From positions 1 through 64,000 of the forward strand of contig BLSF01000049.1 in NCBI GenBank assembly GCA_012862575.1: DNA of 64,000 bases. Reading direction: 5' to 3'. Source of the DNA: Parietichytrium sp. I65-24A. Its lineage: Eukaryota > Sar > Bigyra > Thraustochytrida > Thraustochytriidae. Below are positions 21,129 through 31,023 of this stretch, one piece after another; within the stretch, counting starts at the first letter, position 1, and every line of letters begins with the position of its first letter. Both the position numbers and the translations under genes were made by a program. Below the pieces are notes generated by a model. That model did no database searches, had not been told where the DNA came from, and worked only from the letters and a program-made list of their open reading frames with translations.

Positions 21129-24100
21129 ATGACGATCATCGGAGACTTGGGCGTGGCCCTGTACGAGTACAGGATGCTGAAGAAGGCCAAGAGGCTTGAA
21201 GAGAAGAAGAGGAAGGAGCTGGAGAAACGCAAGCCCAAAACCGGGGCGGAGGAGCAGAGAGAGCTGGAAAGAATGTCCATGTTGCAACAGGTCTCGGAGA
21301 TACGGCTGATGGCGTTGGAGGATGCGAGAAGCATGGCTCTCGAGAGAAAGGAGCGGCAGGAGAGAATCTTGAGGGACGCTCACGAGCGAGACCTGGAGGA
21401 AAAGAAGTGGCTGGCCAAGAAGGAGAGGGACCAAATCGATCTCTTGAAAGAACCAGGGCTATTGTTTAGATTCGGCCGCGACGCAGAGTTGAAGAGGTGG
21501 AGGGAAGGTACTGAGCTATATGAGACTTTGGAGGTGGGCCAGCCCATCCTATCCATGGTCGCGCTCCGAGACGAAGAGGCAGAAGAACTTAATATTGCGC
21601 AAAACGTATTTCGGACGAGGGTTCCAACACCCGCTGATGAGCCCATCAAGCACGATATAGTGCTCGTTACTCTGGAGGACGGGACTGTTCGGGTGTGTGC
21701 TTATTATCTAAAGTCAAATCGTACTGCGCTTGCGGAGCTATTCGTCGTTGGCAGGGCGAGGAAGGGAAGTCCAGCTCTCTGCTCGAGCTTCACGCAGTCT
21801 GCTAGGTCACCCATTCCCGGGCACCCAATCATACTGTACGGCTGTGGCGATGGCTCAATACGCTCAGGTTGGTCTAGTTGGCACACGTTGTATGAGCCTA
21901 GCATTTTTGAGAAAGCAGCGGCTCTTCAGATATCAACAAACGAAGAAGATGCAGACTTGGGCGCGGTCAAAGAGACAGACAACGACGCCAAGCATTCGGG
22001 ATTGCCATACGATCCTCTGTTCCAACATGAAGACTCTGTACAAGGCATGATCTCGCACGGAGGAAAGTTGTTCACGTGGTCAACTGATGGCACAATTAAA
22101 CGATGGCAACTGTCCTCAGGAGAGCTTGAGTATGTATACCGTGGATACTGCGGCGGAATATCCACTGGTGTGATGTCCAAGTGTGGCAGATATTTAGTCA
22201 CGGCGGGAGACTCCAGCGACCCATCAGTGCGACTTTGGAACGCTTGTCAGGAGTTTCTTCCAGCCAATGCGACCCCAAAGACCAGCAATGAAGACAGTCG
22301 AGCCCTGCTGCAAGATATTGACAACGCACTTTCAAATTTCGGGATGCCACATACCGGTGGAAGCGTTTCTCATATTCCCAAACAGCCAGCCGTGCGGACT
22401 TGGTTAGCTCGGAATGGGTGCTGCGACTGTGATTACAATCTCCGGCTAGATCACTTTGCACAGGAGATGGCGGCCACGGAGGAATTTCAAGATTTGTTGA
22501 TTGGAATAGACGCTCAGAAAGACACTTTTGCTAAGTGGAAGGCGAAGAAAAAGATTGACGAGGGGCCTACCCGGGAAGAGCGCTGGGACCAGCTTGAATC
22601 CAACAAGAAAGCATTCATTGCGGACGCAGAGCGACTAAAGTCAACCTTTGCCGATGACCATGGAGGTTGTGTGAGAGTTTTCCACCAGCACCAGCACGGT
22701 CCATCAAGCAAACAACAACAACCGCTCTGCCAGTATTCTCACGGGGACCACGTGCATCAAGTATGCCTGAACGAGTCAGAAACTCTGCTCGCGTCGTGCT
22801 CTACAGACAGATCTGTAAAGATTTGGAGTTTTCCGGATGGGCAACTAATCAAGCGTCTTAACTGCAAAGAGTGGGCGACATGCTGCACGTTCGGAACTGT
22901 TTCCATGAGCGCCGAGGACTCCTCCGAGGTGGAGACGATTGTAGTTTGCACAGCTGATGCGCAGATACAGCTGTGGGATCTTCATAAAGGAACTGTTTTG
23001 CAAACTCTGCGAGGCCATACTGACGCGATAAGATTTGTGGATTTCATGAAGATATCAAGATTCGCTGCAACGAATCCTGAGAGCCATGGCTCAGAGGCTG
23101 CCACCAGCAATTTTATTAGGACTGCATCTGCGGACGGAACCATACGGACGTGGAAGCTAGGTTCCGGCAAACCTTTTGCGCCTCCTCCTCCAGTTGTCGA
23201 AGAAACAACCGAAAATGCAGCCGTAGTGAGCTGGGAAATGCCAATTCAGAACGGCAACAACGTCAACAAATTTATTCTAGAGAAGCTCGAGAACGGGAAG
23301 GGCCGGTTTTCGTTTGCAGGAGAATTCACAGTTGCCACAAACGAAAAGGCTAAAAGGTTTAAAATGAGAGTCTCTGACTTGCACCCAGGAAGCGCTTACG
23401 AGTTTCGGGTCGCTGCGGAAAGTCGCGTTGGGCGCGGGCAGTTCAGCGGTAACTCGGCGTCAAAAAGATGCCAAGCAACCGTTCCAGGCAGGATCGATGC
23501 ACCAGTAATAAATAGCACGAGCACCACTGCAGCAGACTTGCTGTGGCTCGCCCCAGCTTCCATGGGGTCGCACATCCAGCACTTTGTCATCCGGTATCGC
23601 GGAGGACTCCAGACTCGGCAATTTGAAGACTGTGATGAGGTTGTTGTGTGCTGGAAAGATGCGTTTGAAAAGGCGCAACAAGACCTGCAAAAGCTAAAAG
23701 AAGAGCGGGAAGCAATTGAAAAGTGGATTTTGGACAATAGTCATCTGGGCAGCAAAGAAACACTAAAAATGCGCCGAAAGCTTCGTCAAAATGACGAGGA
23801 GTCTCGGAAACGAGAGGTGCTACACAGTTTTGCCTTGTCCAAGAGCGGTTCCGCAATGCAGCGCCCGAATCTCCTTGATACAGAGCCAAACTTGCTTGAA
23901 ATGTCATGTGTGGTAGACGGTTTGGAGCCAGGAATGGCTTACCAGTTTATTATATCGGCCGAAAATAAGGTAGGAAGGGGAGAGTTTTCTGCTCCGTCGT
24001 GTTCGGAGATGACAAAAACGTGTCAGCCAGATGCATTGCGAGATGCCCCCACTGCTTGTGGCGCCACTTCAGATAGTATATCGTTGGCATGGGTGGCACC

Positions 24101-25553
24101 TCGAGCAAACGGGAGCAGCATCACCAGCTACACGGTCCGGTTCGCTGAAGCCTCGGAGATGGAGAAATTACTTTTGACAGAGCAAAAGGAGCAAGAAGAG
24201 ATCGGAAAGTACTCAACAGTGTATACCTCGCATGAAAAGCTCAAGGATTTGCGTGAAAAGTGTCTCGAGGCTGGGCTCCAAATAAACACTCGCTCCGTCG
24301 CCAGATTCAAGGACAATCTGAATCCGTCAACATCTGACTTGTTGGTTATTCAGGTGACAAACTTTCTCCTGAACCGCGTATTCGCGAGTTGCACCGAAGA
24401 GGATTTATTGTCCAAGCTGGTGCTGCCTAGCAAGCAAGAGCTAGATTCTTCGATGCGCCACGCAGATCAGTTTGTGCAGCGTGTGAGAACGTTTCGCGAG
24501 CAAACTCGGGATTGGCCTTCGCTCGAAAAAATCAAGCCCTGTCCATCCCCTCTTCCAGATGCCGTGTGCGACTTCGTGCACGGGCAAATTTCAGCGATCA
24601 AAGCTTTAAAAGAGCCGCTGTGCCGGTCACTGCTGGAATGGATCAAGGCTTCCCTCGCGTATGATGTCGACGGATACAAGGAGCTGTTGTTCCCGGCGCT
24701 GAGTGAAGCAACGCACTGTTGGGATCGAAGGCTTGCTTTGGAGAACAAGATTATGGAGAATGCCAGATCTTTTGCCGGAAATGAGCCCATGGCGACTGTC
24801 AAAGGTCTGTTATCCGGAACAGGATACATATTTCAAGTGCGCGCTGTCAATTCCCACGGACCTGCCGAGTTTGGCACACCGAGCAAGAAACTGTACGTCA
24901 AGCGAGCTCCACCAAGCGCACCTCAGAACCTGGTAGTGAGCGAGCCAACATGCACGAGCTTCCGTCTAACGTGGGAAGCTCCAGAGCGGCTTGGGGGGTG
25001 CGACTTGATCGGGTACCACGTCCTCTTGCGCATAGACGAGACCGGCTCGTTCGCATCCGCGGCCAGATTAAAGCCCAATGCAACTTCATATTTAGTGGAG
25101 GGTCTTATGAAGAAGACGATGTACGAGTTTGCGATACAAGCCGAAAATGAAATTGGTCGTGGAGATCGAAGCGAGCCAAGTACACCTCAAGCCACTTTAG
25201 CGCCTTCCGTACCCGATTGCATCACAGAGCCTGTGGTGGCTCGCCTGCATGAAAAGCGAAGAATGTGTTTCGAGGTGATATGGAAGACGCCAGTATATGA
25301 TGGCGGAGAACCAATCACAGAATACTTGATGTACAAGGCGGAAGGCGAGAGTGGCGAGCTTGAATACTATGACACGATGCGGGTTGGCAACGGCAAGCAT
25401 GAACACAGCATGAGTATTGTGTCTGGCCTCAAAGTGGGCAACACGTATCGTTTCGCAGTGGCAAGCCAGAACGCCGTCGGCGTCTCGGAATTGAGCGAAA
25501 GCTCCAACGCCATCGAGCTTCAACTTTTGGCAAAGAGCGACGATGCCAAGTGA
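21129..25553 (+). CDS. Giant WD40 / fibronectin type III protein
   Basis: About 1474 residues in one exon, starting at ATG 21129 (MTIIGDLGVAL). Residues 1-110 are a charged helix. About 175-685 form WD40 repeats (clear units: SHGGKLFTWSTDGTIKRW; LLASCSTDRSVKIWSF; VVCTADAQIQLWDL; TASADGTIRTWKL) with a helical insert in the middle. About 690-1470 hold five FN3 domains, each ending in an AxNxxGxGxxS strand (AAESRVGRGQFS, SAENKVGRGEFS, AVNSHGPAEFG, QAENEIGRGDRS, ASQNAVGVSELS). FN3-2 and FN3-3 are interrupted by charged helical inserts of roughly 75 and 200 residues. No signal peptide or membrane span, so probably an intracellular scaffold. I know no exact homologue. The upstream in-frame codons come from a GTG in the repeat and are not the start. 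Confidence 0.85.
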   Translation: MTIIGDLGVALYEYRMLKKAKRLEEKKRKELEKRKPKTGAEEQRELERMSMLQQVSEIRLMALEDARSMALERKERQERILRDAHERDLEEKKWLAKKERDQIDLLKEPGLLFRFGRDAELKRWREGTELYETLEVGQPILSMVALRDEEAEELNIAQNVFRTRVPTPADEPIKHDIVLVTLEDGTVRVCAYYLKSNRTALAELFVVGRARKGSPALCSSFTQSARSPIPGHPIILYGCGDGSIRSGWSSWHTLYEPSIFEKAAALQISTNEEDADLGAVKETDNDAKHSGLPYDPLFQHEDSVQGMISHGGKLFTWSTDGTIKRWQLSSGELEYVYRGYCGGISTGVMSKCGRYLVTAGDSSDPSVRLWNACQEFLPANATPKTSNEDSRALLQDIDNALSNFGMPHTGGSVSHIPKQPAVRTWLARNGCCDCDYNLRLDHFAQEMAATEEFQDLLIGIDAQKDTFAKWKAKKKIDEGPTREERWDQLESNKKAFIADAERLKSTFADDHGGCVRVFHQHQHGPSSKQQQPLCQYSHGDHVHQVCLNESETLLASCSTDRSVKIWSFPDGQLIKRLNCKEWATCCTFGTVSMSAEDSSEVETIVVCTADAQIQLWDLHKGTVLQTLRGHTDAIRFVDFMKISRFAATNPESHGSEAATSNFIRTASADGTIRTWKLGSGKPFAPPPPVVEETTENAAVVSWEMPIQNGNNVNKFILEKLENGKGRFSFAGEFTVATNEKAKRFKMRVSDLHPGSAYEFRVAAESRVGRGQFSGNSASKRCQATVPGRIDAPVINSTSTTAADLLWLAPASMGSHIQHFVIRYRGGLQTRQFEDCDEVVVCWKDAFEKAQQDLQKLKEEREAIEKWILDNSHLGSKETLKMRRKLRQNDEESRKREVLHSFALSKSGSAMQRPNLLDTEPNLLEMSCVVDGLEPGMAYQFIISAENKVGRGEFSAPSCSEMTKTCQPDALRDAPTACGATSDSISLAWVAPRANGSSITSYTVRFAEASEMEKLLLTEQKEQEEIGKYSTVYTSHEKLKDLREKCLEAGLQINTRSVARFKDNLNPSTSDLLVIQVTNFLLNRVFASCTEEDLLSKLVLPSKQELDSSMRHADQFVQRVRTFREQTRDWPSLEKIKPCPSPLPDAVCDFVHGQISAIKALKEPLCRSLLEWIKASLAYDVDGYKELLFPALSEATHCWDRRLALENKIMENARSFAGNEPMATVKGLLSGTGYIFQVRAVNSHGPAEFGTPSKKLYVKRAPPSAPQNLVVSEPTCTSFRLTWEAPERLGGCDLIGYHVLLRIDETGSFASAARLKPNATSYLVEGLMKKTMYEFAIQAENEIGRGDRSEPSTPQATLAPSVPDCITEPVVARLHEKRRMCFEVIWKTPVYDGGEPITEYLMYKAEGESGELEYYDTMRVGNGKHEHSMSIVSGLKVGNTYRFAVASQNAVGVSELSESSNAIELQLLAKSDDAK

Positions 25554-25675
25554 GAGCAATTGAAAGCCAATGTAATATTCTTTTAGCTACGTCGGACCTA
25601 TTAGCGAAAGTAGGAGTACGGCCTTTTCTCGCATGTCTCATTGTGTGCTTTTGTATTGAATTTTGCGAAGACGAC

Positions 25676-26126
25676 TTACTTGCTGCCGATAGCGTATCCA
25701 ATGAGCAAGCCTGCTCCGAGCACAATCATGATCATAGGAAGGTTGTCCCTGACACGGTCAGTGGAGAGCCCAGTCTTTGGCCCACAGCAGCATCCTCCGG
25801 CAGAAGAAGAGCATTTGCAGTCAGATCCGCAGTTGCACTTTCCTCCGTTCTTGCAGTCGCAGCAAGTGCAGGTTCCGCTGCAAGTGCATTTTCCTCCGTT
25901 CTTGCAGTCACAGCACGTGCACTTTCCCTTGCAGGTGCACTTTCCCCCGTTCTTGCACTGACAAAATCACAAACAACATCTTCGTCAGCTCCTCCTCCTC
26001 TCTCTCTCTCTCTCTCCGTAGCATTCCCCAAAACCATCATCATAGCCAATAACTCACGTCGCAGCTGCCGCACTTGCAGTCGCCTGTGCAAGTGCACTTT
26101 CCGCCGTTCGAGCAGTTGCAAGTCAT
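25676..26126 (-). CDS. Tail-anchored metallothionein-like cysteine-rich protein
   Basis: Exons 26126-26058 and 25957-25676. The intron 25958-26057 (GTGAGT..TTTTGTCAG, phase 0) joins them into 116 residues, 27 of them Cys. Residues 5-81 are four tandem units of 17-19 residues of the type CKNGGKCTCxGxCTCCD. They start at C5, C24, C41 and C58; the fourth ends in CCC (79-81). The Cys spacing (CxC, CC, CCC), with no aromatics and many Lys, Gly and Thr, is that of metallothioneins, which bind Cu, Zn or Cd as thiolate clusters. Unlike known metallothioneins, a linker (GPKTGLSTDRVRDN) leads to a hydrophobic helix at 96-113 (LPMIMIVLGAGLLIGYAI) and a three-residue tail GSK, the layout of a tail-anchored membrane protein with the Cys domain in the cytosol. 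The intron falls exactly on a repeat boundary. A CT tract (26195-26212) lies upstream. Metal binding and membrane location are inferred. Confidence 0.85.
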
Positions 26127-27463
26127 TCTTCCTCTTCCTGTCCCTTTTGATCCGTTGAAGCTGCGTGTCCCAGTGTCCCAGTGTCCTCGCTCTACCTCTC
26201 TCTCTCTCTCTCTGAGCTCCGTTTTGGTGTTCGGTGCTTATTGTTTGGTCTATGATGGTGATACCAATATCGACTATGGCGGGGCTACGATGATCAGTAC
26301 TGGTGCTCAGTAGTACTCACAGTCAGTACCGGTATCGTTGTCCCCAGCCTGAGCAGAATCTTTCTTGGACTAACTGTAACTTACTTTCATTGGCGTTTGA
26401 TGTAAGATTGAAATAGCGTTGTGCTTCTCCATGCCTGGAAAGCATACTACTGAGAATAGTCTTTCCGCTATGTGGAGGAGAACATTCTTCTATGACACAA
26501 ATGGTACCGGTACACTAGGTTATGAAACAGGCCGCGCACTGCAGGATGACTATAAAAAGGACTATACGTACTTCCAGGTGCTAGCTAGGTGCTATGCAAT
26601 GTATGGAGACTATTATGTAAACTATTATGAGTAGGGATATGTATAGCCGCAGTAGGCCTTTGTGCGATATCGTTCTAGAACACGGTAGAAACACTACCAC
26701 CTCACTGTATACTTTGATTAGTAACCGTGCAGGCATTGTGGGCGATCCCTAGCATGTCCTAGCGGTGGGACTAGAAGAACAAACGAGCTATTCTCCATGA
26801 CCAGAGCGAACAAATCTGTGAACGAGAGCACTTCTCTGTTCCCTGATTCTGGAAATCAGGTACCACTACTGCTCTCCCTATTGCCTACTATAAGAAATGT
26901 CTCCACCTCCATATTTCTTCTAAATTCAGATCTATTCATCCCCACGTCTCTCTTCTCCTACTGTGTCAGTACCTTCCAGACGCGCTACGAACAAGTATCC
27001 GCGTAAAAACTTCGTCCGTGTCTTTCGCACTCCTCCTAGAAGGCCCACCTTCTACCTTCCTCTATTAGCGACCCCTACCGGCACGTTTCTTGCACACATG
27101 ACAGGCAACCACTCCCCCTTCCTTCCCACATTCCCACAATAAAAACGTGTCCCCGGAACTCGCAAAACAGCTGACCGCAAGTGACATCATAGGCACGCGT
27201 AACACTTCCCCCCACAGGAGGCCCTTCAGCGAAGGAAGAAGTCAGTTACGCCTGGTGCTAAGTGCAATAGCAGCGCTCAGAGTGCTCCATTGAGGATTGT
27301 GATTTGCGGATTGAGGAGCTTGAGGAGCTTGAGGAGTTGGAAGTGGATAGCTGGAAAGAGTAAGGCGGGACAAACGGGGCTCTGGTGTGGTGCAACTTGT
27401 GGGTCGGTGACGCTGTGAAGGAGTGCATAATCGACAGTGTGAAGAGTGAGTCAGTCGTCGAGA
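26127..27463. other. Intergenic region between divergent genes
   Basis: Holds a (CT)n tract (26195-26212), a GTACCGGTAT near 26327 and an exact GTACCGGTAC at 26504-26513, plus GAGGAGCTTGAGGAGCTT-type repeats near 27312-27340. Short frames around 26419-27006 look noncoding. Confidence 0.6.
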
Positions 27464-28291
27464 ATGGCGAAGGCTTCGTTCCCGACGGCGTCCGAGGTTG
27501 AGCCCTCAGCGCCACCGATTGACCACCTTCTCGGCGATGCAGTGATCGTGGACGAGGCTTCGCTGGCGCAGGCGATTTTGGAGCAGGCTCGCGAGGCTGA
27601 GTCTTGCGGGTTCCGGGAAGTGGCCGCAGAGAGGTACCGCGACGCTGCCCGGATGCTGGCGGACAAGGCGCAGCGAACCGCGGACGAGAATGAGAAGATG
27701 GCGCTGTCTATGCAGGCCGAGGAGTATTCCATCCGCGGCAGGAACGTTTCGCCACACGGTCTGCTGGACCCGCACGAGCCTGTGGTGCAGGCTGAGTTGG
27801 CCCGAGCGCCGAGGACTTACTCGCCCGACCAGGTCAAAAGCGGCGCTGCACTCGTGGGCGTTGGACTTGGCGGTGTCTTGGGGTCTCTTCTTGGTTTGCC
27901 GGTCCTGGGAGGCATTTTAGGTTTCTTCACGGCCGGCCATTACGTGGATCAGGACTCGGATTATGGCGCGCACGCACGGAACCTTGGCACCATCGGGGCG
28001 CGCACAATCGAGAGCTCGAAGGAGATCAACGAAAAGTATGACATTACCGGAAAGGCTCAGACTGCTGCGTCAACCGTTTGGAGCAAGACAAAGGAGCTTG
28101 AAGAGAGGCACAACATTACGGGCAAGGTCCGAGATTTGTCCTCGCAAACCTATCAACGGGCGAAGGAGTTCAACACTGAGTATAGAGTTTCACAGCGAAT
28201 CGCAGATGCCTTCAATGCGGCGCTGTCGTCTTTCGAGCGCGATCATCCACCTAGACCGCCAGCAACTGGAACTCCACCTGCATCGTCCTGA
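27464..28291 (+). CDS. Unknown protein with glycine-rich hydrophobic hairpin and ITGK repeats
   Basis: ATG 27464 (MAKASFPTAS) opens 275 residues. Residues about 35-90 are a helical pair (ILEQAREAESCGFREVAAERYRDAARMLADKAQ) like a MIT or TPR-type helix bundle. Residues about 127-160 are a glycine-rich hydrophobic stretch (ALVGVGLGGVLGSLLGLPVLGGILGFFTAG) with GxxxG spacing, which could insert as a hairpin. The C-terminal third repeats a unit containing ekyDITGKA, erhNITGKV and teYRVSQRI at about 25-residue spacing, resembling the amphipathic repeats of some plant stress or RNA-binding proteins. I cannot name the family. A short MIT-like domain plus a hairpin would suit a membrane-associated protein, but that is inference. 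Confidence 0.75.
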   Translation: MAKASFPTASEVEPSAPPIDHLLGDAVIVDEASLAQAILEQAREAESCGFREVAAERYRDAARMLADKAQRTADENEKMALSMQAEEYSIRGRNVSPHGLLDPHEPVVQAELARAPRTYSPDQVKSGAALVGVGLGGVLGSLLGLPVLGGILGFFTAGHYVDQDSDYGAHARNLGTIGARTIESSKEINEKYDITGKAQTAASTVWSKTKELEERHNITGKVRDLSSQTYQRAKEFNTEYRVSQRIADAFNAALSSFERDHPPRPPATGTPPASS

Positions 28292-28946
28292 TGCGCAACA
28301 GTATAAATACTTTTTCAAGCATTTTAATTTAGAAAATAGGAAATTTAGACAACCAGACAACTAGAAAATCGAAATCATGTTTGTAGCTAGCTCGCTCTTG
28401 CCATCCTTTTGTTTCGTAAAACGCCGATTTTGCGACCCTGATGTCCACAATGGTAGCGAATTGCTGCAAGGACCGCTGGAAACATGAGTCCAAAGCAAAA
28501 AAAAACAAAATTGTTCGACTGTTCTGTGCACCGTCGCGGGAGAGACCACAATGCAAAGAAAAGAAAAATGAGGAGGGCACCTTTCTATGGGCCGCCGAGC
28601 AAAGAGGTGAAGGAAACTGAACAAGGTGAAGGAAATCTTAATTTGCTTCTTAAAAAGTCTGCGCCAAGTGTGTTCAATACGTCGGCCATCTGGTCAGCTG
28701 CACTATACCTCCATTAACGCTCTTGTGCCTCACGATTCTTGCTGCTTACAGCCAGTCCAAATATGTCAACCCTGTCCGCTCGCAAATGTTTGCGCGATTC
28801 TAAGTGCCCAACCAATACTCCTAGCGGCGAGATAGGGCATAAACGAGCGCCCCCTTCTCATTCTCATTCTCATTCTCATTCTCAATCTCAATCTCAATCT
28901 CTCTCTCTCTTTTACACACGAAGCGAGGCGCGACCAGGCAAACCGC
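28292..28946. other. Intergenic between convergent genes
   Basis: No gene supported. It contains a (CATTCT)n/(CAATCT)n repeat at 28855-28912 just beyond the 3' end of the CCDC124-like gene. Confidence 0.6.
28855..28912. repeat. (CATTCT)n(CAATCT)n(CT)n repeat
   Basis: Hexanucleotide units change from CATTCT to CAATCT and end in a CT run, all in noncoding DNA. Confidence 0.9.
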
Positions 28947-29647
28947 TCACGCAGTCTTATTCTCAGGATTCTCGGGGCTCTTCTGCCACTCTTTCCAGAC
29001 CTTATCCTTGAGCTGGCTGCGCTTGAGCGTGGGGTACTCCTCCTTGAGCCGCGCCAGCTCCCGCTCCTCGAAGGCCATGTAGAGCGCCTTGCGGCCGGGT
29101 CCTTTGCCTTCGGCCGCTCCGTCCGCTCCTCCCAGACCGTCCAGCGCCGCGAGTGCCGAGTCAATCCCGCTCGCCTCCACGTGGCCCTCTGCCGCGGCCG
29201 CCGCCCTCTCCCTGTTCAAGTTGGGCTGCAGCAGAGGGTCCGACTTGGCACTGGCGCCCTTGGTCGCCGTAGCAGCAGCAGCTGCTGCCTTGCCCTTCTT
29301 GCCCTTGTTCTCCTCCGCCAAGTACGCCTCCAGAAAGTCCAGGTTGTCCTTCTTCTTGGCTTTGCCGCCTGCCTTCGCCGCCTTGCGCGCCTTGCCCGCG
29401 GGCGCGCGCATCTGCGCGAGACCCGCTGCGTCCTCCTGCTCCTGCTCCTTCTTGGCCGCCTTCTTGGCCGCTTTGGCCGCCTCCTTCTCCAGTCGCTCGC
29501 GCTCGCGGGCCTGCGCGCGGTCGTTGGCGCCGTCCTGCCACTGCGCGTCCTTGCGCGCCTCGTTACGCTGCCGCGCCTGCTCCTCCTTCTCCGCCTGCGC
29601 CGCCGCCTTCTGCGCCTTCGCCTTCGCGCCCGGACCGTCCTTCCCGC

Positions 29648-29651
<4 letters not shown>
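28947..29651 (-). CDS. CCDC124: CCDC124/Lso2-like ribosome-binding factor
   Basis: A 234-residue, highly charged protein starting MGGKDGPGAKAKAQ. Residues 1-75 are a Lys/Ala/Glu/Arg single helix. The C-terminal 75 residues match CCDC124: NLNRE, EASGIDSALAAL, then AFEERELARLKEEYPTLKRSQ and a KDKVWKEWQKSPENP ending. CCDC124 and its yeast relative Lso2 sit in the mRNA and tRNA channels of idle 80S ribosomes and help restart translation after starvation. Cytosolic, no membrane span. A short Ala-rich tract lies in the middle. The start codon abuts a (CT)n tract (29652-29685), so the leader is GA-rich on the coding strand. The homology call is strong at the C-terminus, weaker at the N-terminus. Confidence 0.85.
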
Positions 29652-29683
<32 letters not shown>

Positions 29684-30360
29684 TTCACTCTCTCACTCCA
29701 ACTCTCTCTTCCTCTTCTGATCCCTGCGGGGCCACGCGTGCGGGCGTGTATGTGTGTGTATGTGTGTATGTGTGTATGTGTGCGGGACACACTTGAGGGG
29801 GACGCTTGAGCTTGAGGGGCGCCAGGTGTGGTGAGTGGATTTGGCGTGGCTGTGTGGGGGTAAGGGTTTGGATGGGTTAAACGGTAGGAATGGGTGGATG
29901 CTGTGGAGGGTGGAGTTGGGGGAGGTGTGGAAGATTGTGGAAGTTGGTGTTTGTGGTAGGGGAGAGTAGCGTTTCTTTGGTTTCTTTGGGAAGGGGTGGA
30001 AACTTGCGAGGAACGTCCAATGAGAAAGAAGGAATGAAGATCATGGAAGATCATGGAAGATCAACGAGATCGCGAAATGTGACGTGCTTTTATTTACGCT
30101 TTTTTTACATGTGTCGGAGGAGATGGAGTGTTGCAAGAGGAAAGGAGAGGCAAATCAAAGCAGAGCAGAGGTGGTCGGAGTGGCAAGAAGGAAAGGAGTA
30201 CACGAGAAAGAAATGGAAAGCAACATTTTCATAGGGAGACTGAAAGCATGCAGTCTTCTTAAAGTACGAGAAATGGCAGACGGGAGGGAACTTGAACCAA
30301 CCAGCCTGGACAGGCGCGAGGATTTGAGCGCCTGGGAATTTACAATGGAGGAGAAGGGCC
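29652..30360. other. Intergenic with (CT)n and (GTGTAT)n microsatellites
   Basis: The (CT)n tract at 29652-29685 abuts the CCDC124-like start. A TG/TATG microsatellite lies at about 29745-29785. The rest is G-rich single-copy sequence without a gene. Confidence 0.6.
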
Positions 30361-31023
30361 TTAGATCTGGGCGAGCGTTGACTTGTCCTGAACCAGGACT
30401 GCAACTTCGTTGGTGCGGAAGCAAGGGATCGTGAATGGAGGATTGTAGCCCATAAACTCGTAGATGGGCTCCCCATCATCGCCGCACACGATCTCGCGGG
30501 TGGAAGACTGCCCGCGCACGGTCTCAATCACGTAGTCCAGGACCTTGCGGGACTTGGCCTCACTTGCCACACCCGAAAAGGTCTTCACGGCCATAGTCTT
30601 GGCAGGAAGCTTGCAGATCTTCACACGGTCATCGAGAGGACTTGGTGGCTCCTGCCCAGATTTAATGAATTTGTTGGGCAGAATGAACCACATGCACCAA
30701 TCCCCGCTGCTTGTGCGGCCGCCATGCAAAACGTGCGGCGCCCCTTGCTTGCCCTCGCCCTCGTTCGGGGACATGACGACGGGGGCCGTCATAGAGATGG
30801 CTTCCGACGACACGTTGTACGGAGCTGACATGACCCCGATGTACTTTGCAAGCACGCGAAACGCCGCCCCTTGAAAGTCCTCGTAACTTTCTTCCTTGAA
30901 GTCCTTCGAGCACACCATGGCCACAAACTGACTGCCGTATTGCCTCACCTCCAAGTCGCCCAGCCTTCCCAGCGAGTTGAACACTGGCGTCTCCACGTTG
31001 ATTTTTCCCATGACGAGCCCCAT
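30361..31023 (-). CDS. SOUL heme-binding family protein
   Basis: A 220-residue single-domain protein. It follows the SOUL/HEBP order: ETPVFNSLGRLGDLEVRQYGSQFVA near the N-terminus, FRVLAKYIGV, then the ISMTAPVVMS block around residue 78, WFILPNKF, VKTFSGVASEAKS, and the C-terminal YNPPFTIPCFRTNEVAVLV, which closes the barrel. SOUL proteins bind tetrapyrroles; in algae they occur in the cytosol, eyespot or plastid. I see no clear targeting peptide, so cytosol is likeliest. The length equals that of the family. Ligand is inferred, not shown. Confidence 0.93.
   Translation of the reverse strand: MGLVMGKINVETPVFNSLGRLGDLEVRQYGSQFVAMVCSKDFKEESYEDFQGAAFRVLAKYIGVMSAPYNVSSEAISMTAPVVMSPNEGEGKQGAPHVLHGGRTSSGDWCMWFILPNKFIKSGQEPPSPLDDRVKICKLPAKTMAVKTFSGVASEAKSRKVLDYVIETVRGQSSTREIVCGDDGEPIYEFMGYNPPFTIPCFRTNEVAVLVQDKSTLAQI

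Noticed and set aside
25732-26121. 129-codon minus frame, Ala/Arg/Glu rich
   Set aside because: It is the out-of-frame shadow of the metallothionein exons and their intron; the Cys-rich frame has proper splice sites and a repeat structure.
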